A program made the position numbers and the translations under genes. Below the pieces are notes generated by a model. The model was not told the DNA's origin and ran no database searches. It saw nothing but the letters and a program-made list of their open reading frames with translations. DNA of 7,446 nt from Bacteroidota bacterium (GTDB taxonomy: Bacteria; Bacteroidota; Rhodothermia; Rhodothermales; UBA10348): contig JACZYK010000091.1 of the NCBI GenBank assembly GCA_022571135.1, forward strand, positions 1-7,446. Reading direction: 5' to 3'. Positions 6,119 to 7,446 of the stretch are shown one piece after another. Position 1 is the first letter of the stretch, and every line of letters starts with the position of its first letter.

Positions 6119-6427
6119 TCAGTCCGTTCGTTTAGCCGTGCCTGATTGCCGGTGATGCAGTATGGTGATCTCGAGCACGAGCCCGACCAAAAACAGCGCG
6201 AAAAACGCGGTCACGAAGACCGTCTTGTCGATCGGCGCCACCACGAGAATGATCGCGATGACGATAAGCGTCAAAAAAAGACGGGCGGACATACCTCCCA
6301 GAACGAGAACCATAAAGGCGCGGTTGGATTTGTGCAGGGCTGATCGGGACATGAAATAGGCCGAAAGCCCATACATCCCCCCGATTCCGGCGCCAAGCAT
6401 AGCACTGAACCAAAAACCGTCCACCAT
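6119..6427 (-). CDS. AtpI/AtpR-like three-helix membrane protein of the atp operon
   Basis: The 102-aa hydrophobic protein has three predicted membrane helices: about 5-26 (glycine-rich, GAGIGGMYGLSA), 38-64 and 69-90. A basic segment (RSALHKSNR) lies between the first two, and the tail is charged. R49 in GGMSARLFLTL (44-54) sits inside helix 2, and E86 inside helix 3. Position between atpZ and atpB is where atpI or the AtpR of N-type ATPases is found. AtpR is noted for membrane arginines proposed to meet the c-subunit carboxylate. The likely role is c-ring assembly or ion handling during biogenesis. Sequence similarity to classic AtpI is weak by eye, so the assignment rests on topology, R49 and context. 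The ATG at 6427 has no Shine-Dalgarno. Confidence 0.8.
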   Translation of the reverse strand: MVDGFWFSAMLGAGIGGMYGLSAYFMSRSALHKSNRAFMVLVLGGMSARLFLTLIVIAIILVVAPIDKTVFVTAFFALFLVGLVLEITILHHRQSGTAKRTD

Positions 6428-6584
6428 GCGGCTCTACACTGAAAAAGCGTGTTGTCCGTCCGTTTTTCGCCACTCTTTTGGCGGCCTGATAAACTACGCA
6501 GAATTCAAAATACAGCTTTTGATATGCGATGAATAATGAATGAACGGCCGCTGTATCCCGGTGAATATTTCATTCGTGAATGGA
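6428..6584 (-). promoter_or_regulatory. 157-bp leader between atpZ and the AtpI-like gene
   Basis: This is the largest gap inside an otherwise tight cluster. It holds no credible ORF. It has several copies of GAAT/ATTC: a perfect palindrome CATTC-GT-GAATG (6571-6582), GTGAAT repeated at 6561 and 6576, and GAATAATGAATGAA (6531-6544). A small hairpin (CGCCA/TGGCG, 6468-6483) is followed by A's on the minus strand, so it is not a terminator. GTATTTTG near 6516-6509 comes within one base of the Bacteroidota TAnnTTTG element. An internal promoter feeding atpB onward is possible but not shown. Confidence 0.25.
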
Positions 6585-6878
6585 CTACTCCACGGCGCGG
6601 GATTCCTGGGTGCCTTCCATCGGCGACCGGTTGCGAGGTTCCGACAATCTTTTGATCAGGCGAAAGATCAGGAAAAAAAATGCGATCATCCCTACAGCGG
6701 CTCCGACAAGTAGTAGCCAGGGTTCGGTATCGAGCCATCTATCGAGCAGATAGCCTACCATAACGTAGAACAGCATGGACCCGGCAAGCTGAAAGCCGAG
6801 ACCCAGAAAAGAGGACGATCGACGGAGATCCGACTGCCAGTTTCCGTCCTCGTTCGTCGGTGCTTTATTCGTCGACAC
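6585..6878 (-). CDS. atpZ: AtpZ-family protein, putative F1Fo ATPase accessory subunit
   Basis: The 97-aa product has a polar N-terminus and two membrane helices (about 24-45 and 55-75) joined by a short loop. The family pattern is clear: G-F-Q-L-A-G at 28-33, then GYLLDRWLDTEPWLLLVGAA (42-61), in which D46, P53 and the second-helix glycines are typical. A basic RLIKR follows helix 2, and the tail is charged. AtpZ is encoded at the head of many atp operons; in alkaliphilic Bacillus AtpZ and AtpI have been linked to Mg2+/Ca2+ handling for the synthase. The start is GTG (6878-6876), and the first 14 bp overlap the end of the bactofilin gene, suggesting translational coupling. No in-frame ATG occurs before the first helix, so the GTG is preferred. 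Confidence 0.88.
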   Translation of the reverse strand: MSTNKAPTNEDGNWQSDLRRSSSFLGLGFQLAGSMLFYVMVGYLLDRWLDTEPWLLLVGAAVGMIAFFFLIFRLIKRLSEPRNRSPMEGTQESRAVE

Positions 6879-7311
6879 CTTGCGCCTGGAGGCTGGGAGC
6901 AGATTTCGAGACGGGCGTACCGTTTCCGAGTGCCTTCATGCGCGATTTTTCGAGCTGCCCCATCTCACAGTGTCCGTCGAAAGAAGCACCTTCCTCGACC
7001 ACGAGACGGGTGGTGCGGATCGTGCCGTCAACCTTAGCCGATGCCTTGAGAAGAAGACGGCCTTTGACGACGATTTCGCCAACTACGGTACCCGCGATAT
7101 CTGCGTCAGCGGCACGAAGGTCGCCCTCTATCACCCCTTCGGCAGCGATGATCGCCTTACCTTCGACATGCAGTGAACCCTTGATTCGGCCACTTATCCG
7201 AATATCGTCTTTCGCACGTAGCGTCCCTTCCACCTCGGTACCTTCTCCGATCAGGTTAATCTGAACCGGGTTTGCCGGTTGAATTTGCTTTGCCATATCG
7301 CGAGTGTTCAT
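6865..7311 (-). CDS. Bactofilin family (DUF583) cytoskeletal protein
   Basis: The 148-aa product fits the bactofilin length and layout. It has a short flexible N-terminus, a central right-handed beta-helix at about 17-118, and a disordered tail. The core shows the repeated strand-turn pattern: NLIGEGTEVEGTL (19-31), DIRISGRIKGSLHVEG, VIEGDL, DADIAGTVVGEIVVKGRL, AKVDGTIRT and LVVEEGASFDG. Bactofilins polymerise without nucleotide, often at the inner membrane. They scaffold peptidoglycan enzymes; H. pylori CcmA with its M23 peptidase is a known case. Here an M23-type peptidase gene ends 23 bp upstream, which fits that partnership. The 3' end overlaps atpZ by 14 bp. ATG 7311 is used; an ATG at residue 6 (MAKQIQ) is possible. 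The leader is AT-rich with no Shine-Dalgarno. Confidence 0.93.
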   Translation of the reverse strand: MNTRDMAKQIQPANPVQINLIGEGTEVEGTLRAKDDIRISGRIKGSLHVEGKAIIAAEGVIEGDLRAADADIAGTVVGEIVVKGRLLLKASAKVDGTIRTTRLVVEEGASFDGHCEMGQLEKSRMKALGNGTPVSKSAPSLQAQGVDE

Positions 7312-7334
7312 GATTTAAAGTCTTATAGTATTCT

Positions 7335-7446
7335 CTATATACCAATGACATAATACTTCGGATCCTGTGCCAGACCGTTGTGCCATAATTCGAAATGCAC
7401 GTGTGGTCCCGTCGTGATCTCACCCGAATTTCCACTGAGCGCGACG
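7335..7446 (-). CDS. M23/LytM-type peptidase, C-terminal fragment (5' end outside window)
   Basis: Only the last 36 codons are in the window, in frame from 7445 to the TAG at 7337-7335. They read VALSGNSGEITTGPHVHFEL and then WHNGLAQDPKYYVIGI. S-G-N-S-G...T-G-P-H-V-H-F-E is the second metal-site motif of M23 (LytM, lysostaphin-like) peptidases. In HxH the second His is the zinc ligand and the first is catalytic. N-G-x-x-x-D-P is the usual end of the domain. Such enzymes cut peptide cross-links in peptidoglycan in the periplasm. It lies 23 bp upstream of the bactofilin gene in the same direction, a common shape-determining pair. The motif is intact, so the fragment looks functional; full length and any membrane anchor cannot be seen. 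Confidence 0.92.
   Translation of the reverse strand, partial: VALSGNSGEITTGPHVHFELWHNGLAQDPKYYVIGI

Noticed and set aside
6132..6473. 113-codon minus-strand frame overlapping the AtpI-like gene
   Set aside because: It is an out-of-frame reading of the membrane protein gene, rich in Arg and His; the frame at 6119-6427 gives three clean membrane helices.
6468..6483. Hairpin CGCCA/TGGCG as a terminator ahead of the AtpI-like gene
   Set aside because: On the transcribed strand the stem is followed by A's, not U's, and lies inside the operon; only 5 bp long.
6505..6738. 77-codon minus-strand frame running through the atpZ end and the following gap
   Set aside because: Most of it is a frame shift of atpZ, and the product is Arg/Ser-rich with no membrane helix or motif.
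1..7446. CRISPR arrays, tRNA/rRNA genes, insertion sequences, phage or toxin-antitoxin genes
   Set aside because: No spaced direct repeats, cloverleaf sequences, transposase-like products or terminal repeats were seen; the window is almost fully explained by the atp cluster and flanking genes.

Overview
The window is a compact, single-direction (minus-strand) ATP synthase locus from a bacterium that looks like a member of Bacteroidota, Rhodothermota or a related phylum. Four things point there. F1 subunits beta and epsilon are absent after atpG (the atp operon is split). Subunit a carries a signal peptide and a long acidic periplasmic extension. An atpZ/atpI-like pair sits directly behind a bactofilin gene. 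Almost no gene has a Shine-Dalgarno sequence. GC content looks moderate, around the mid-50s by eye. This placement is inferred from gene order and protein features; no database search was made.

Layout, read in the direction of transcription (right to left): the C-terminal end of an M23/LytM-type peptidase (7335-7446, cut by the window edge); a bactofilin (6865-7311); AtpZ (6585-6878, overlapping the bactofilin stop by 14 bp); a 157-bp gap; a three-helix AtpI/AtpR-like protein (6119-6427); atpB (a), atpE (c), atpF (b), atpH (delta), atpA (alpha) and atpG (gamma), ending at 891. A 209-bp gap follows, holding several inverted repeats and a good sigma70-like promoter. That promoter faces a 199-aa protein made of two fused ABM-like (ferredoxin-fold) repeats (82-681). 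The last 81 bases hold an imperfect long inverted repeat and no complete gene.

Functionally, atpB, atpE and atpF encode the whole proton-translocating Fo sector. atpH, atpA and atpG encode the stalk, catalytic-head and rotor parts of F1. AtpZ and the AtpI-like protein are probable assembly or ion-handling helpers for the c-ring. Beta and epsilon must be supplied from elsewhere in the genome. The bactofilin and LytM peptidase form a cell-shape/peptidoglycan pair that may be co-transcribed with the ATP synthase genes. The ABM-like protein appears to be a separate transcription unit.

No tRNA, rRNA, CRISPR array, insertion sequence or phage gene was seen. The window is mostly a core housekeeping region. 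The less ordinary items are the cell-shape/ATP synthase junction, the extended subunit a, the intramolecular ABM duplication with its own promoter, and the structured intergenic DNA.
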